Source: Micavibrio sp. UBA6147 (GTDB lineage: Bacteria; Pseudomonadota; Alphaproteobacteria; Micavibrionales; UBA1664). Taken from it: DNA of 64,000 bases. The stretch covers positions 434,001-498,000 of the forward strand of contig DIUX01000002.1 in the NCBI GenBank assembly GCA_002423185.1. The letters are read 5' to 3'. The position numbers and the translations under genes are program-made. Positions 9,331-17,711 of this stretch are shown here, one piece after another. Position 1 is the stretch's first letter. The number at the start of each line of letters is the position of its first letter. The notes under the pieces are model-generated. The model was given only the letters and a program-made list of their open reading frames with translations. It had not been told where the DNA came from and did not search any database.

Positions 9331-10386
9331 TCACGAAACCTGCGTAGCCTTTTTGAACAACGCGTACACTTCGTCCACCGTGATGTCGGCCATGTGGTCC
9401 TTTTGAATGGTGTGGACGTTTGAACCGAGCGGGTGAAAACGGGCGGGGTCGGACACGCCGGGGTAGAGGGCGATGCAGGGCGCACCCGTGGGGCCGAGCA
9501 TATGCGTTGGGCCGGTGTCGTTGCCGATGACGGCAAAGGCCGCCCGCCCCAGTGCGGTGAGTTGATGCAGATCTGTTCGCCCTGTCAGGTCAAGCACATT
9601 CGATACGTTCTCCTCTTCGCCCGCGAAGGCCGCCGCAATTGCGCCTGTGGCGTCGGATTCGGCGTTGGTTCCCAAGATCACGACTTGCAATCCATCCGCG
9701 ACAAGGCGTTTGGTCAGGGCAATGAAATGATCGGCAGGCCAGCGCTTCATGAGCCGCGTTGGGGAACTCCCCGGAATCAGCAAAACATACGGCGCGCGCA
9801 GGCCGTGCTCGGACTCCAGCGCCGACACATCACCGTCCATCCAGCGAAGGTCATCCGGCTCGATACCATCAACCCCACCCACAGCAAGCGTACGCCTCAG
9901 GGAATCAAAAATATGAACCGTGCGCCGATCGGGCGTTTTGTCCTGATGCGATGCACCTTTGGCAACGCCGACCCATTCAGGGCGGCAAGGGCGGGGAAAC
10001 AGACGAAAATACAGCGCCGTACGGTCATTATTCTGCAAATCATATACACGATCAAACCGCGCCGCCATCAGATAGCGCCGCAGCGCCAACCAACCGCGAA
10101 GGCTATACCACCGCGGCCGTACATCAACATACACATCGTCAAAATAACCGCTTTTGCGTGCCAGCCCCTCATAGGGTTTGGTGGTCATCAACGTAATGCG
10201 TGCCTTGGGGTGAACGGCACGCAGGCGCTTAAACGCGCCCATCGCTTGAAAAAAATCCCCCAGAGCGCCAAGTTTAATGACAAGGATCGAACCGTATTCA
10301 TCCAAGCGACGCTCGCCGTTTGGACGTACGCCAGCACCCGCATCCGCCTCTAGCGTACGTTCCGCCGCGCCCATCAGCGCCCCCAT
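9331..10386 (-). CDS. Glycosyltransferase family 9 (heptosyltransferase-like)
   Basis: A 351-residue GT-B protein. The N-terminal domain starts with ILVIKLGALGDFFQAMGAFKRL (residues 34-55), the GT9 signature; the C-terminal half has LLIPGSSPTRLMKRWPADHF (about 200-219) and the donor-site AVIGNDTGPTHMLGPTGAP (about 288-306), close to the heptosyltransferase pattern. The role is probably transfer of heptose or a related sugar in LPS core synthesis on the cytoplasmic side of the inner membrane. It overlaps the upstream GT4 gene by 13 bases (start inside its last codons), so the two are translationally coupled. The first 30 residues are unlike GT9 proteins and the true start may be further in. 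Confidence 0.85.
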   Translation of the reverse strand: MGALMGAAERTLEADAGAGVRPNGERRLDEYGSILVIKLGALGDFFQAMGAFKRLRAVHPKARITLMTTKPYEGLARKSGYFDDVYVDVRPRWYSLRGWLALRRYLMAARFDRVYDLQNNDRTALYFRLFPRPCRPEWVGVAKGASHQDKTPDRRTVHIFDSLRRTLAVGGVDGIEPDDLRWMDGDVSALESEHGLRAPYVLLIPGSSPTRLMKRWPADHFIALTKRLVADGLQVVILGTNAESDATGAIAAAFAGEEENVSNVLDLTGRTDLHQLTALGRAAFAVIGNDTGPTHMLGPTGAPCIALYPGVSDPARFHPLGSNVHTIQKDHMADITVDEVYALFKKATQVS

Positions 10387-11543
10387 TTTTGTTCGAGAAG
10401 CTCGGTATAAATATCAAGCGTTTGCCCGACCATTTGTTCACGCGTGAAATGATCGGCAACATTACGCATCGCCCGCATGGCAAGGGTTGAGCGTTGCTCG
10501 GCAGTGAGTTCCAGCGCCTCTTTAAGCGCGATTGCCAATGTTTTCGGGTCGCTCGGCGGCACCAACCAACCTGTCTGACCGCGAATAATTGTTTCCTGTG
10601 CCCCGCCGTGGTCGGTGCCGATAACGGGTCGCCCCATGGCCTGCGCCTCAATCGGAATCCGTCCGAAGCCTTCAGGGTCGGTCGAGGCCGACACAACAAC
10701 GGTTGAGAGCATGTACGCCGCCGGCATATCCTTGCAGTGATTAACAATCCGTACGCGTCCATCCAACCCTTTTTCGCGGATGGATTGTTCCAGTTCGGCG
10801 CGGTATTCCTTGCGTCCTTGGTCGGAACCAACCAACACGCAGAAAACATCCGACCGCTTGAGCATATGAAGCGCCTGAAGCAAGATATGATGCCCCTTCC
10901 ACCGCGTGATGCGCCCCGGCAACATAATCACCGGCGCACCGTCCGGAATACGCCATTCATTGGCGATAGTAATCATCCGTTCGGCGCTCACCATTGAGGG
11001 ATGGAATTTTTCCAGCGCAATGCCGCGATGAACAAGGCGAAGGCGTTCGGGGTCAATCGGGTAATTGCTCTGGATATATTTGGCAACGTGGTGGGAGATC
11101 GCGATGACGCGTTCGCCCTTCATCATGATGCTGTTGTAATAGCGCTTCAGGTTTCCGGCGATATTATACGGCGCATGGCATGTCGTCATGAACAAAGCCG
11201 GCGTTCCCTTACACGCGAAATAGGCGCTCCATGCCGGTGCGCGGCTGCGCACATGAACGATATCGACTTGGTATTGATTGATGAGGCGGCGAATACGACC
11301 AATATTCATATACATGGTCAGAGGGTTTTTGCTGTGAACCGGCATTTGGATATGCTCGGCCTTGTGGCGCAAAATTTCCGGCACGCGTTCGCCGCCATTG
11401 GACACAACCAAAGCCCGCCCGCCCGCGCGGACGGTTTCGGCGGCAACGTCAATGCATCCTTGCTCCGCCCCGCCAGGGCCGAGTTCAGGGATGATTTGCA
11501 GCACCACAGGCTGTTTATTCGACGACCGACGATATTTCGCCAT
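10374..11543 (-). CDS. Glycosyltransferase family 4
   Basis: A 389-residue GT-B enzyme. The acceptor domain begins LQIIPELGPGGAEQGCIDVA (residues 15-34), typical of GT4 with its glycine loop. The donor domain contains LPGRITRWKGHHILLQA (about 205-221) and the E-x7-E region SASTDPEGFGRIPIEAQAMGRPVIGTDHGG (split across about 275-305). It probably adds a sugar to an envelope glycan or LPS core. It forms an overlapping pair with the GT9 gene downstream and is divergent from the hydrolase gene at 11683, with 139 bases of shared upstream region. Confidence 0.87.
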   Translation of the reverse strand: MAKYRRSSNKQPVVLQIIPELGPGGAEQGCIDVAAETVRAGGRALVVSNGGERVPEILRHKAEHIQMPVHSKNPLTMYMNIGRIRRLINQYQVDIVHVRSRAPAWSAYFACKGTPALFMTTCHAPYNIAGNLKRYYNSIMMKGERVIAISHHVAKYIQSNYPIDPERLRLVHRGIALEKFHPSMVSAERMITIANEWRIPDGAPVIMLPGRITRWKGHHILLQALHMLKRSDVFCVLVGSDQGRKEYRAELEQSIREKGLDGRVRIVNHCKDMPAAYMLSTVVVSASTDPEGFGRIPIEAQAMGRPVIGTDHGGAQETIIRGQTGWLVPPSDPKTLAIALKEALELTAEQRSTLAMRAMRNVADHFTREQMVGQTLDIYTELLEQKWGR

Positions 11544-11682
11544 GGGCGTTGTTTGCTCCTTTTTGATGGCCTAATCCCGCCTGATTCAGCGCGGTTCGGC
11601 AAAAACCTCTTTACGATTCTTTCTCAGGTTTTTAAGGTTGTAGCATATTTACCGTCAAATCCACTCAAAAAAGCGTATCGTC

Positions 11683-12522
11683 ATGCACAGCCCAAAACCA
11701 CAGCACATCACCGGCCCGAATGGGCGGAGCCTTGCCTATATCCGCACGGAATCGTCCCGCAAAGAGGCACTCGGCATTGTGTTTTTGCCGGGGTTTCGCT
11801 CGGACATGATGGGCTCGAAAGCAACGTTTTTGGAACAGCAATGCATAGCGGCGGATATACCGTATTTGCGATTTGATTATTCCGGCCACGGGCAATCGGG
11901 CGGGGTTTTCGCGGAATTGACGTTGAGTGATTGGCTCGCCGACGTCAATTTCTTGCTCGACCACGTGGCCACAGGCACCAATATTATTATCGGCTCGTCC
12001 ATGGGCGGGTGGCTTGGCCTGCGCCTCGCGCAAATGCGGCCTGAACGTGTCGCGGCCTTTATCGGCATTGCCGCCGCCCCCGATTTCACCCGCGACATTA
12101 CCGCGTCCTTAAGCGACGACCACAAACGCCAAATGGCAGAAAAAGGCTATTGCGAAGAACCGAATGATTACAGCGACGAGCCCTATATCTTCACCCGCGC
12201 CCTCATCGAAGACGGTGAAGCGCATTGTATATTGGATGGACGCATCGCCTATAATGGGCCAGTCCGCTTGTTGCAAGGCATGGCGGACAAAGACGTTGTC
12301 TGGCAAAAAGCCCTGCGCATCGAACGCGCCTTAACCAGCCCCGACTGCGCCGTCACCCTCATTGAAGACGGTAATCACAGCTTGTCCCGAGAATCCGATC
12401 TCGCCCTGTTATGGGGCAACGTGCTTGAGCTTTCCGCCAAGCTGAACAATACCCCCGCGCCAAGCCCCGCCCCCGATCTGCACACCGTCAAAATCCGCAG
12501 CGCTGCGCCGGAAAAGGCCTGA
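11683..12522 (+). CDS. Alpha/beta hydrolase
   Basis: A 279-residue cytoplasmic serine hydrolase. The oxyanion region LPGFRSDMMGSK is near residue 30, the FDYSGHG motif near 65, the nucleophile elbow GSSMGG near 106, a likely acid Asp in ADKDVVW near 206, and the catalytic His in DGNHSLS near 234. Substrate unknown; the short serine-aminopeptidase/palmitoyl-thioesterase type is the closest shape. The Pro/Ala-rich last 30 residues are probably disordered. It is monocistronic as far as visible, with 308 bases before the next gene. Confidence 0.83.
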   Translation: MHSPKPQHITGPNGRSLAYIRTESSRKEALGIVFLPGFRSDMMGSKATFLEQQCIAADIPYLRFDYSGHGQSGGVFAELTLSDWLADVNFLLDHVATGTNIIIGSSMGGWLGLRLAQMRPERVAAFIGIAAAPDFTRDITASLSDDHKRQMAEKGYCEEPNDYSDEPYIFTRALIEDGEAHCILDGRIAYNGPVRLLQGMADKDVVWQKALRIERALTSPDCAVTLIEDGNHSLSRESDLALLWGNVLELSAKLNNTPAPSPAPDLHTVKIRSAAPEKA

Positions 12523-12766
12523 AACATTGCCACTGATCGCGCCGCCCCACAACCGCCCAGAATCCGCAAAGGCCTCCCTCGATGCGCCTCTATGCGGACG
12601 CTCTTTTATGCCGTAGCAGCCACACCATAAGGCAAACCATTTGCCCTCAAAACCCTGCACCGCTCTTTCTCACAGACAGCCCACGCAGCCCCGTACATGC
12701 CCCCACACATAGCCCAGTGCTACACAACCTCCCCCCATACTTGTTAACCTTCCGTTAAGAAACCCC

Positions 12767-12796
12767 TTGACATGAGTTATGGAAATACATTATAAC
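12767..12796 (+). promoter_or_regulatory. Sigma70-like promoter for the L,D-transpeptidase gene
   Basis: TTGACA at 12767-12772 and TATAAC at 12791-12796 are separated by 18 bases, a near-consensus housekeeping promoter. The start codon is 35 bases beyond the -10. The rest of the 12523-12830 gap shows no open frame with a ribosome binding site and no other structure I can support. Confidence 0.75.
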
Positions 12797-12830
12797 AGAG
12801 CAACATAAAACCATAAGCGGAGCATCCCCC

Positions 12831-13577
12831 ATGGGCGTGAAAAGAACATTAACAGCACTCGGCCTCGTAACGGCGCTTGCAGGATGCACCGCTCACACGC
12901 AAACGATTGCAACGGATTTCAACGCCGTCACCCGCCCCGTGCCCGTGACCGGCACAGGCCAAACACAGCCCGTCCAACCGGTTCTCGTCACCCAAGGCGG
13001 CGACCGCATCATCACCGACCCCCAGCGCATCCAAGAACTCACGGAACAGGCGCAAAGAGAAGCGGGCATCCCCGAAGGCGCGCGCCGCGTGGCCTATAGC
13101 GGGCAAAGCCCCGTCGGCTCGATCATCATCAACACACAAACGCGCCAGCTCTATTTCATCGACAGCCGCACAAGCGCGATCAATTACCCGATTGCCGTTG
13201 GTCGCTATGAAGGCATGGAAATTCCGAATAACTCCTACGCCATCACGCGCCGCGCCGAATGGCCGGAATGGCGCCCGACCGATCGGATGCGCCGCGAGTA
13301 TCCCGAACTCCCGGCCGTGGTGAGCGGCGGCGCCCACAACCCGATGGGCGCGGCGGCGCTGTATTTAGGCAGCACCCTCTACCGCATCCACGGCACGAAC
13401 GAACCCGAAACCATCGGCCAAGCCGTGTCCAGCGGCTGCATCCGGATGCATAATAACCACATCGTTAACTTGTACGACCGCGTTGCCGTCGGCGCGATGG
13501 TTTATATCATCAAAAATCAAAACTTTACCCCTGGCATCGACGGCTATAACGCCGGCACTCCAAGACCAAGAACCTAG
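12831..13577 (+). CDS. Lipoprotein L,D-transpeptidase (YkuD domain)
   Basis: A 248-residue envelope enzyme that makes 3-3 peptidoglycan cross-links or anchors proteins to peptidoglycan. The N-terminus is a lipoprotein signal with lipobox LAGC (Cys at residue 19). The YkuD domain runs from about residue 98 (SIIINTQTRQLYFI) to 230, with the catalytic motif HGTNEP followed by SSGCIRMHNNHIVNLYDRV near 196-214; the Cys and the His are both present. A strong promoter lies directly upstream. Position before Lol-type sorting residues suggests outer-membrane or periplasmic attachment, but sorting cannot be settled by eye. Confidence 0.92.
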   Translation: MGVKRTLTALGLVTALAGCTAHTQTIATDFNAVTRPVPVTGTGQTQPVQPVLVTQGGDRIITDPQRIQELTEQAQREAGIPEGARRVAYSGQSPVGSIIINTQTRQLYFIDSRTSAINYPIAVGRYEGMEIPNNSYAITRRAEWPEWRPTDRMRREYPELPAVVSGGAHNPMGAAALYLGSTLYRIHGTNEPETIGQAVSSGCIRMHNNHIVNLYDRVAVGAMVYIIKNQNFTPGIDGYNAGTPRPRT

Positions 13578-13698
13578 CAAAACCAACGGATTTACGCGCC
13601 CAACCCGCCCTTGCGCGGATTAAGCATAAAAACCCCGAAATCGCGCTTGCAGTTTGCCGATCATGAGTCTAGACTGCCCAAGCTTTTTCCCAAGAGCA

Positions 13699-13789
13699 GG
13701 AGACGTGGCCGAGCGGTTGAAGGCGCACGCCTGGAAAGTGTGTATGCGTTAATAGCGTATCGAGGGTTCGAATCCCTCCGTCTCCGCCA
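13699..13789 (+). tRNA. tRNA-Ser (anticodon GGA)
   Basis: The acceptor strands GGAGACG (13699-13705) and CGTCTCC (13779-13785) pair, followed by G and an encoded CCA (13787-13789). The D arm GCCGAGCGGTTGAAGGC, the anticodon loop CTGGAAA reading GGA, a long class II variable arm (TATGCGTTAATAGCGTA) and the T arm GAGGGTTCGAATCCCTC are all present. The long variable arm and anticodon give serine (UCC/UCU codons). The AT-rich patch begins right after it. Confidence 0.97.
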
Positions 13790-13798
13790 TTAAAAACG

Positions 13799-13827
13799 AA
13801 AAAACCTTCCTATAGAAAATTAGGAAG
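13799..13827 (-). terminator. Intrinsic terminator reading leftward
   Basis: Arms CTTCCTA (13806-13812) and TAGGAAG (13821-13827) enclose an 8-base loop; on the minus strand the hairpin is followed by G and six Ts (13804-13799). It would stop transcripts of the minus-strand gene ending at 14082 before they reach the tRNA. The 290 bases between the tRNA and that gene otherwise hold nothing I recognise. Confidence 0.55.
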
Positions 13828-14081
13828 CTCTAAAAATACCGGAAATACTGAAGTTTTCCAAGAAAAGCTATTTACCGCGACACCCCAAAAGTTCGTTTTT
13901 CTGTGTCCCTTTCTATCCTATAAAAACCAAATCCTATATAAAAACGTACATTGTTTTTGGCCTATAACGTATGGAAGTATATAGGTTTTGACCTCCGCAC
14001 TTCGTTTTATGAGGCACGGAGGTCAATCTACAAAAGCTAATTCCCTCTGTTTTTTTAGAACACATTAAGCATCGTATAGGC

Positions 14082-15179
14082 TTAAGAATTGCAATCAGCC
14101 GTGTCCAGCGTATATTCCGTCAAGGGGTTTCCGCTTTCGTCCAGATATTGGTAAATTATTCTAGCATTTATCTTCTGAAAGTCCTGCCCTTCCCCGTAAC
14201 AAAGATTTTGCCTCATGTTTTTGGGGATGGTGGACTCTATGTTTTCTTTCACGCTCGGTGAGTTATAAAATTCCGCAGGCACTGTAAAAGTATAAACCAA
14301 ATTCCTATTGCCCGAGGCCTCTACATTTATGAGCATAGTCACCTCATCTTGCTGAATGGGTAATTGCCCTTGAATTTCTCTGGCAATCAGGCTCAGATAT
14401 TCCTTTGTACATTTTGAGGTGTCTAGCACAGCCTGTGTTAGAAAATTGCCGCTTTCATCCAAATATCGGTTTATAGCTGTTATTCCCTTTTCCTTAAGCT
14501 CCGGCGCACCGTCAAGGCAAAAATATTCAACCATGCGGGCAACGCCGTTTACTTCCATGTCTTCCTTCACGCCCTGCGAAGAATAAAAAGACTCAGAAAT
14601 CTGATAATGGTAAACAAGAGTTTTATCGCCATCCAGCGACAGTTTTAAAATCGTGGTTTCATCATCCACTTTCATCGGCAGGTTTTTGTTAAACTCCTCT
14701 ACGGTTTTAACAAGATCACTGGTTTGCAGCGCTGGCCTCTGCTTCCTATACGCCTTAGTACTATCAGTGATAGTTAATCCGGTACTATATACCAGAAACA
14801 ACGACAGAAAACACCCCAGCACTGCGATAACTAAGAAAACAGCTAAACGTTTCATAGCTTCTTTTGAAAAAACTTTAGGTGATTTGGGATTAGCAAACAA
14901 CTTGGGTTTCAACAGATCGTATAAAAACCATATCAGATGCCCAGGTAGATATGAGAAGAACGAAGCTTTCCACTGAGGGGCATATCCATCTGCCAAGCCA
15001 TAAGCCCCCAGCACAGTTACGAAAACTATGGAAAGAAGATAAGAGACATAGAGAAAGGCTCCGCCTTTTATAAATTTGGATAAAATCGCCTTGGCGATAG
15101 ATACGGTAAACAGCACCCCCACAAGAGAACCAAAAAGAGAACTCAAATCGGCGAGATTTAACGCTGAAAGAAAAATCAT
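14082..15179 (-). CDS. Membrane protein with two copies of an unnamed 95-residue domain
   Basis: A 365-residue protein. The first half has about four hydrophobic segments (near residues 10-30, 40-60, 72-90 and 110-135). The second half holds two repeats of one domain, about residues 155-255 and 260-365. Both repeats share an LP motif, an NLVY or TLVY strand, EFYNS or SFYSS, VKE, a Cys, and the ending Y-x-YLDESGN followed by LT, LDT and C. The paired Cys residues suggest a disulfide and so a periplasmic location. Base composition is clearly more AT-rich than the flanking genes and the gene follows a tRNA, which suggests transfer. I do not know the function. Confidence 0.65.
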   Translation of the reverse strand: MIFLSALNLADLSSLFGSLVGVLFTVSIAKAILSKFIKGGAFLYVSYLLSIVFVTVLGAYGLADGYAPQWKASFFSYLPGHLIWFLYDLLKPKLFANPKSPKVFSKEAMKRLAVFLVIAVLGCFLSLFLVYSTGLTITDSTKAYRKQRPALQTSDLVKTVEEFNKNLPMKVDDETTILKLSLDGDKTLVYHYQISESFYSSQGVKEDMEVNGVARMVEYFCLDGAPELKEKGITAINRYLDESGNFLTQAVLDTSKCTKEYLSLIAREIQGQLPIQQDEVTMLINVEASGNRNLVYTFTVPAEFYNSPSVKENIESTIPKNMRQNLCYGEGQDFQKINARIIYQYLDESGNPLTEYTLDTADCNS

Positions 15180-15393
15180 ACAAAAGCCAATCGTGGATTA
15201 TTTCAATATTTACGACGAGTACCGTACTCAAGTTTAGCTAAAAAGTCCAATGGATACAACTATATCAACGGCTATCCCTACATGTTGCAACATTTGTTCC
15301 TATCACTAAGTAGTTATTGGATAATTTTGTTGCAACGCGTATCCTAAAATAGGAAAAGAAATAAAAAAGGTGTCCTAACACCGCCATATTTAT

Positions 15394-15639
15394 TCAGCCC
15401 ATCTTTTTTAAGGGTCTGTTATTTTTATCCATCAAAAATACGCCGGAATCCATGAATCGGTAAATTGCGCCGTTCCAATGCAAGTGAGAAGGGATTTCGT
15501 ATCCCTTTTTCTTGGCGTAGTTACGAGCCTCTGAAATCGCCTTTCCCAGTGTTATTTCGTCTGGCAGCTCAAGCCTCAGAGGCGCATGTACATTTGTCAC
15601 TAATGGATAGCGTATGATCGATACGTAATTTTTGATCAT
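15394..15639 (-). CDS. Hypothetical small protein
   Basis: A protein of 81 residues from ATG 15639, which is preceded by AAGGACG 8 bases upstream; a TTG start at 15660 is possible but would put that ribosome binding site inside the gene. The sequence is mixed and soluble, with a central ISEARNYAKKKGYEIP and a C-terminal GAIYRFMDSGVFLMDKNN. It has no recognisable family. It is AT-rich like its neighbour at 14082 and belongs to the same patch. The gaps on either side (15180-15393 and 15661-15858) show no other gene. Confidence 0.5.
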   Translation of the reverse strand: MIKNYVSIIRYPLVTNVHAPLRLELPDEITLGKAISEARNYAKKKGYEIPSHLHWNGAIYRFMDSGVFLMDKNNRPLKKMG

Positions 15640-15858
15640 ATTTGAAACGTCCTTTTTCAATTAGCTCTTGCGTTGATCCTTACTTTTATATCGCGTCGTG
15701 CCTGCCAACGCCCGAACGCATCAGCATCTCTTGCAATGTAGCGAACAGCCCACATGTCCTGCAATGGATTTTTGAGATCGCATTTTTTTATTGCGCGGTG
15801 CAACAAACAGGCGTATGTGTTTCGTTATGCAAAGCATAAGAGATGGTTGGTGAAAATC

Positions 15859-17619
15859 ATGCTTAGAAAAGTCGAAGCCCCTGTTGTGACCATGAATGCC
15901 CGCGTCCCGACTATCGTCGGGCGGTTTAATTTTGAACGGATGAGCAGCGTCGTCGGGCGGTCGAATACCGATGATTCGCGCCTTGGCGGCGTTACGACAG
16001 ACCCCGATATTCATGACGGAACGATCGTCACATCGCACGGGTACGCGCGGTACGCCCTGCACAAACCCACCAACACCATCTGCCTCATCGCCTCCAAAGC
16101 CTCCGCCAATATTCAAGGCATCATGCAAAACAGCGGCGAAATTATCGCCACCAAAGACGGGCTGGCAAAAAGCTATATTATCTCCGCCTACCGCCTCTCC
16201 GAAGAAGGACAAAATATTTACGCCATTGCGCCGAAGCTCCGCCGCGACTTGAAACGCTTTGGCGAAGACCTTGGCGAACGCTCGGAAAAACACTTCACCT
16301 TGTATGGCGCGAGCTTTGACGAGCGCGACGTTGACCCCGACATCGCCGCCAAAGAAAGCAAAGGCAAGGCCAAAAGCAAGAATAAGAATAAGAATAAGAA
16401 CAAAAACAGCGTTCAGGAATTTGAAATCTATACCAATGGCCGCCTCGCCTATCACATCATGAAGCGCAAAGGCGCGTATGAAGTGTCGTTCCACGCCCCA
16501 ACCCGCCGCAAGGACGGAAGTTTCGTGCCGATTAATTTGCAGGATAAAGGCCTGAGCCGCTATTTCGGCAGCGTGTCCAAAAACATCGCCAAGGAAAAAA
16601 CCTATCAAGAAGCCCACCACAAAATGATGGTTCACTGGCAACGCATCTCGTCCAAGCTCTGGGACGAAACCAATATTTTCGAGGGCGAAGGCCGCCGTTT
16701 TAACGCCCGCAAAACACTGGCGGATATTTACAATCACGCCGCCGACCACGGCCCGCGCACCGTTGCCGTCACACTCTTGGTTGGTTTGCTCACGGGGATT
16801 ATCAACCCCGCCTATGGCTTGATTACCGGCATGATCGCCGCCATCACGCACACCGCCATGGATATTGTGGTGGATGAGGGGTATCTGGCCTCCAAACAAG
16901 CGCTTGAACGCACCAAAGAGGCCAAGCGCAAGCTTGATATCTCCGCCTATGACTTTGACAAATCCGCCGCCGACCACTTTAAAATCCAGACTCAGAACAA
17001 CATCAACAAGCTGTGCTCTAAAATGGATTTAGAGCGCTTCAAAGCCGAAGATTTTGTCTTCCTTACCAGCAAGCATTCCGGCGTCTTGCGCGACCATGAA
17101 CAAGTCATGGACGGGTTCCGCCCCTCCTCGCTGCGGGCGCATTTGATCGCCGTGCATCAACGCGGATTTTCATCAAGCTGCGTCCTGCCTGACCCCCACA
17201 CCCGCGTCGACGCGTTCCAAAGCGGATTGATCCGCTTCCTGCACGAAAAAGCCAATGGCGAGATTGTCGTGTACGCGCGTTACCGCCCTGATGCGTGCCT
17301 TGTTGACGCGCTGCGCCTTCCCGCCGATAAAATCGCGACAATGGGGGATGATATCTGGCGCTTCACCTATGACCGCAAGCATGACAATTTCCACAACGCA
17401 TTCAAACGCGATGTCAGAAAAATCACGCTGGATGAAATGATCGAAGATATCGGCCAAAACATGCTGTTCCGTGACCGTCCCGAAGTGGATGAAGACGTCA
17501 AAAAACGGTCTTTGGGCGCTATTCGGTGCTATTTCAACAAGCCGGACGTCCCCCAAAACCCCGGCATGTATATGAGCGGCAAAGCCATCCACCCGCCGTT
17601 TTTGAAGGCTTTTGCTTAA
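15859..17619 (+). CDS. Hypothetical protein with central membrane hairpin and Lys-Asn tract
   Basis: A 586-residue protein from ATG 15859 (MLRKVEAPVV); the longer frame from 15754 has an unlikely N-terminus. A tract of alternating Lys and Asn (about residues 170-183) comes from an imperfect AAGAAT tandem repeat at 16377-16410. A hydrophobic glycine-rich stretch at about 310-345 (TLLVGLLTGIINPAYGLITGMIAA) could be a membrane hairpin; the rest looks soluble and charged. No catalytic motif stands out and I do not recognise a family. Base composition is like the chromosome rather than the AT-rich patch before it. It ends at a strong terminator. Confidence 0.65.
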   Translation: MLRKVEAPVVTMNARVPTIVGRFNFERMSSVVGRSNTDDSRLGGVTTDPDIHDGTIVTSHGYARYALHKPTNTICLIASKASANIQGIMQNSGEIIATKDGLAKSYIISAYRLSEEGQNIYAIAPKLRRDLKRFGEDLGERSEKHFTLYGASFDERDVDPDIAAKESKGKAKSKNKNKNKNKNSVQEFEIYTNGRLAYHIMKRKGAYEVSFHAPTRRKDGSFVPINLQDKGLSRYFGSVSKNIAKEKTYQEAHHKMMVHWQRISSKLWDETNIFEGEGRRFNARKTLADIYNHAADHGPRTVAVTLLVGLLTGIINPAYGLITGMIAAITHTAMDIVVDEGYLASKQALERTKEAKRKLDISAYDFDKSAADHFKIQTQNNINKLCSKMDLERFKAEDFVFLTSKHSGVLRDHEQVMDGFRPSSLRAHLIAVHQRGFSSSCVLPDPHTRVDAFQSGLIRFLHEKANGEIVVYARYRPDACLVDALRLPADKIATMGDDIWRFTYDRKHDNFHNAFKRDVRKITLDEMIEDIGQNMLFRDRPEVDEDVKKRSLGAIRCYFNKPDVPQNPGMYMSGKAIHPPFLKAFA

Positions 17620-17640
17620 GACTTTAGGGTACTAAGGCAT

Positions 17641-17675
17641 ATGAATAAAAGGCGGGAAAACCGCCTTTTATTCAT
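17641..17675. terminator. Bidirectional intrinsic terminator
   Basis: A perfect 15-base inverted repeat (ATGAATAAAAGGCGG and its complement) with a 5-base GAAAA loop. GC-rich at the top and A/T runs on both sides, so it can serve the plus-strand gene ending at 17619 and the long minus-strand cluster ending at 17712. Confidence 0.88.
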
Positions 17676-17711
17676 TTTAGATCGGTGGTCGCTTGTGGAT
17701 TGCCCCTTGGG

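Noticed and set aside
13699..15860. att direct repeat pair flanking the AT-rich patch
   Set aside because: I looked for a second copy of the tRNA-Ser 3' end downstream and found none by eye; no integrase gene is present.
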